In this document: in pieces, positions 60,798 to 64,000 of the stretch
Layout: the number at the start of each line of letters is the position of its first letter
Position numbering within the stretch: the first letter of the stretch is position 1
Assembly (NCBI GenBank): GCA_964020975.1
Contig: OZ026613.1
Coordinates: 67,204,192-67,268,191 of the forward strand
DNA from: Hermodice carunculata
Lineage: Eukaryota > Annelida > Polychaeta > Eunicida > Amphinomidae
Direction of reading: 5' to 3'
Length of the DNA stretch: 64,000 nt
The notes under the pieces: model-generated
What the model was told of the DNA's origin: nothing
Database searches by the model: none
What the model saw: only the letters and a program-made list of their open reading frames with translations
Made by a program: the position numbers and the translations under genes

Positions 60798-60959
60798 CAG
60801 TAAAATCTGTGTTAAGTGGGTGCCCTTGGGACCAGGCAAAAGTTCCCACTTAAGACAGATGCCCACTTAGTGCAGGTCCACTAACATGGGAAGTGTAGGG
60901 AAATGGGCCAGGCAACAGTGCCCACTAAACACAGGTGCCCACTCGGACAGGTTTTACTG
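60798..60959. mobile_element. MITE of the same pogo family as the 1.37 kb element (162 bp)
   Basis: Perfect TA flanks (60796-60797 and 60960-60961) and terminal repeats CAGTAAAATCTGTGTTAAGT and CAGTAAAACCTGTCCGAGTG (reverse of right). GTGGGC/GCCCAC words recur three times internally. It contains CTAACATGGGAAGTGTAGGG at 60881-60900, the block shared with other MITEs in the window. Confidence 0.85.
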
Positions 60960-61686
60960 TAATCCGAGATAAAAAATGTAAAAATTCAGTTTCTCTGTCA
61001 TTTTATCCATAATTTTTTTACAAATATATGAAAAAAGAGGTATTATGGAGATCATCAACTTAGAAGTCTTTTAAAACCACAGTGACGAAAATTGGTAAAG
61101 CTCTTGGGAATTATAGGAAATAGGAGCATATCGGAAATATGTGAGTCAACCATATAATACAACTTTATTGTGCCAATTAATTATGTGTCCTTCATGATGA
61201 CGATTATTATTATTAATATCATTATTATTATTGTTGATACAAAGCCAGTAATATATTACCCCTGGGGTCTTTTCATGTATATGTACACCACACCAGACTC
61301 TCCATCCAGTTTACATGTCTGAGTTGGCAACAACTTTCTCCATCTGGCAACCAGTAATATCAGTTTTCATTTCAAACCTGCTAATAAATATTGAAACCTT
61401 TATTGTGATCATGTCTATCAGTCTGTGCTCCCAAAATAGCACACATGCACCAGTGTGAAGTTTATATTTGATAACCACTTTTTGGTCCATGCCAATGGTT
61501 GCCTCAATAAACAGTTTTATTCTATTTGTAGTCCACATGGTAAAACTGCAGAATCTGTATTGCACAAAGTGAGTCTGGTTGTAAATTTATCCCTGCATGA
61601 TCAGTTGTAAGTTTCACAGCCTGTTCCAAAATGGAACACAGTGTAAATAAACCTGTCTGCACAGACCACTATGCTTCACATATACA

Positions 61687-61925
61687 CTAGTTTTTGTGGG
61701 CAAGTTTTCCTGTTGATGGTTCCACTGTGAAGTATCCGTGTTGCACAAGCTGCACATTGAGACAGACCACCTGACTTGCCTGCATGTTCCCTTTTGCCTC
61801 AGGGTTTGGAATGATTATGGTGTCTCTAAACCATGACTCAAACTCAGCAACAAACCTGCCAGCTACACTGAGTTGAGATCTGCTGCATGCCTTCAGTCGC
61901 GTAGCTATTTGCTCTTGAGCAGTTC
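61687..61925 (-). CDS. Possible last exon of an unrecognised minus-strand gene
   Basis: An open stretch of 78 codons plus a TAG stop at 61687-61689 in GC-richer DNA than its surroundings; the other two frames close early. It reads TAQEQIATRLKACSRSQLSV, AGRFVAEFESWFRDTIIIPN, PEAKGNMQASQVVCLNVQLV, then QHGYFTVEPSTGKLAHKN. A T-rich tract and tag lie just upstream (tgttttgtccttgtag); using that first AG would bring a TGA into frame, so I place the acceptor 6 nt later (ATTGAG|GA), which fits the phase of the upstream segment. I do not recognise the family. The gene would converge on ATP5PD and begin right of the window. It may instead be an old transposon or pseudogene fragment. Confidence 0.4.
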
Positions 61926-62170
61926 CTCAATCTACAAGGACAAAACAAAGAGTAATTGAATTAAATATGCATGCGCTTACCATAAAACACTGCTTACATT
62001 AATGGCATCCACTCCTTTGAGAGTTTAACTAATGGCAGACAACTCCCTATGACGTCAAACTTTCAACACACTTCGTTACTGTTGGGCTATTTTTAGACAC
62101 AATTTCCCAATAATGCTCAAGTGATTTCCTGTTTTAACTCCTGGTTTTCTATTTATATCACAACGATCAC

Positions 62171-62264
62171 CCAGGGGCCATGCTGATCCAATCCATGTAA
62201 TATGAGGTGACCTCAACTGAGGCCAATTTTCCAATATGTGTGTTCTGGCATGGTCTCTGAGGGC
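62171..62264 (-). CDS. Possible penultimate exon of the same minus-strand gene
   Basis: Acceptor ccttctccttgtccag|GCC and a weak donor CTGG|gtgatc bound 94 nt: 31 codons plus one base, which pairs with the two leading bases of the next segment to make a Gly codon. The frame reads ALRDHARTHILENWPQLRSP then HITWIGSAWPL. A second frame is also open here, so the exon is less sure than the one downstream. No earlier exon was found between 62265 and 64000. Confidence 0.3.
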
Positions 62265-64000
62265 CTGGACAAGGAGAAGGACATGACTTTTTAATGAGCT
62301 TTACAACAAACCAGCACAATTCGTCACAGTGCATTTACTGGAATTTGGGTGTCATCCCACATGACAAAGATGGATCAATTCTTTTAACCATTTTGGCCCA
62401 GCATTTCAAAGAGTGCGGTATTCAACTGGTCCTCCTGCCTTGATTTTTACTTTCTGACCTATAACACTACATATATTTTTGTTGGTATGGGCTTTGTAGA
62501 TTAAACATGCACTTAATTTTCAAAAAGTGTGAAAATTCAGCATTTTTGTTTGCAAAGAGAGCCTTTGGTGTAAGGGTCTAATTTGTACATTGTTCAGATT
62601 TTTCCTGTTATAATTTGCTTACAAGCTTGAAAATCTGTTTAACAAAACTTTATAGTTATGTCTGGATTCACTGTCTTCACTTTTTCTAGAAACACAACAG
62701 GTGAATTTTAATGGCGGGTTGCATGTCATTCGCATGGAGACTATCAGAACTCCATCTTTAAGGGTCATAAAACGACACAAAAAACAATGTATCACAGAAT
62801 GCAGAAGACCAAGTCTAAGTCAGACTTTAAGCTCCGCATTACTTTTTTTGTGAAAATTGGTTAATATGTTTTACAGAAACCATTTGATGATTTCAGTGCA
62901 AAATTGGTTTGCCTGGGCCACTTTAAACCAGCAAAAACTGACAGGAGAAAAAATGTGTTTGTTTTTTTTTTTTTGTTCTAAAGACTCGGAGATTGAAAAC
63001 GACCCACAAAAAGGGTGTCATCTGATGGTGTGTTTAATCTGCGACAAAGAATATTGACTCAGTATTTCTTGTCTCAGCTTTAATGTGCATATAGAAAGAT
63101 GAAACTTTCAGGAAAATTGTAACACAGATATTACTATCATAGTACACTGAAATAAAGATCTTTTCAATATGTCATGTCCAATCTATATTTTTTTACCCTC
63201 TGTAAGTTACGTAAAGTTAACTTGAAAACTGTGGAACTGGAGTATGTTTACTGCTAAAGTGCTCAATGACCTTGAAAAATAGGCTAAGATCACCAAACAT
63301 TTTACACAATCTGAGCCTTGGCCTGATGCATACTTGGTATAAATTTTGCAGTTTCAAATTTAACCAGAAAATATTCTGTAACCAACATGAAGTGTAACTG
63401 TTTAAAAGTGTTCAAATGAAAACTTGAATTACACATTGAATCATTGAAGTCTTTTATAACATTTCAGTAGTTTTCATTCTTATCATCCATAACTTCAATT
63501 ATACTTTGATTGCATCATCTACCTCAGTTACATCTACTATGGTAACATTTTGCTAAATAAATAATATATCACATGTGTGGGCAACATTTTCATCAACTAT
63601 ACCTTTATTCTAATTATTTTACTGTGACGGAGGAATGCATACCCTAGAAGGTAGCTGTTGGAGAAAGTGCCTCAATGAACATCCCTTTATGACCTCCCCC
63701 ACACCATATGAGAACCTCATTATCTCAAACCACTAAAACCAGCATGGCACTATACTACTGGAGGTGTTCAGCTGGACAACACAAGCTTCATTGCTGTAAT
63801 CTAAAAAGGGCCTGCTTTAACCAAGAAATCTAGCTGTGCTGCAATTGACTCTGAAAATGAGTTTGGAGATCAAAGGCTAACTACATTGCTGACCCACTGG
63901 TTAAATTACTTGGGCACCCTGCAGAGTACAACAGAATCTTAAGCACACATGATAATATTGCAGGCTATAATAATAAGTACACAGGAACCATGGAGACCAG
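62265..64000. other. Right edge, no further exon seen
   Basis: If the minus-strand gene is real this is its intron. A 50-codon minus frame at about 62640-62790 (MTLKDGVLIVSMRMTCNPPL) lacks good splice sites and is not claimed. Confidence 0.35.

Overview
This is animal nuclear DNA: AT-rich, intron-rich, single-copy coding exons with GT-AG introns, and a very heavy load of interspersed repeats. The repeat mix (Penelope-like elements with hammerhead ribozymes, CR1/jockey-type LINE fragments, many short pogo-like MITEs, frequent TACATGTA motifs, long 'caagaggcccatgg' family repeats) suggests a marine invertebrate, such as a lophotrochozoan or a basal deuterostome. I cannot name the species from sequence alone.

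Two host genes are clear and lie head to head. On the minus strand is a KCTD2/5/17-type BTB protein gene: exon 1 at 39981-40172, exon 2 at 14769-14877, a 25.1 kb intron between them, and the remaining exons beyond the left edge. On the plus strand is ATP5PD, subunit d of the mitochondrial ATP synthase peripheral stalk: five coding exons from 40437 to 54504, 177 codons, with a poly(A) signal at 54790. The two ATG codons are 264 bp apart, so one short interval containing a perfect CRE (TGACGTCA) probably drives both genes. As I recall it, human KCTD2 and ATP5PD (ATP5H) are also neighbours, so this looks like an ancient gene pair. At the right end, two exon-like minus-strand segments (61687-61925 and 62171-62264) may be the tail of a third, unrecognised gene that converges on ATP5PD.

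All other sequence is intronic or intergenic. 1-14768: dispersed repeats, a LINE 3' end (5981-7014), a 3 kb block of minisatellites (7.1-10.2 kb) and small MITEs. 14878-39980 (KCTD intron 1): many TA-flanked MITEs, a 1.37 kb pogo-like element (20801-22168) carrying a Penelope fragment, a second Penelope 3' end (30.6-31.3 kb), a hAT-like MITE and microsatellites. 40562-50988 (ATP5PD intron 1): an unassigned 119-codon frame, CR1 fragments, a tandem-duplicated repeat, and a 5'-truncated Penelope-like element (48463-50596) with a 10-bp target duplication. 54.8-64 kb: repeats and little else.

The most interesting signals are three hammerhead ribozymes, each in Penelope-derived sequence; a set of MITEs whose terminal repeats differ but which share one internal block near ACATGGGAAGT; and the conserved KCTD/ATP5PD divergent pair. 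I saw no LTR retrovirus-like element, tRNA, rRNA or CRISPR array.
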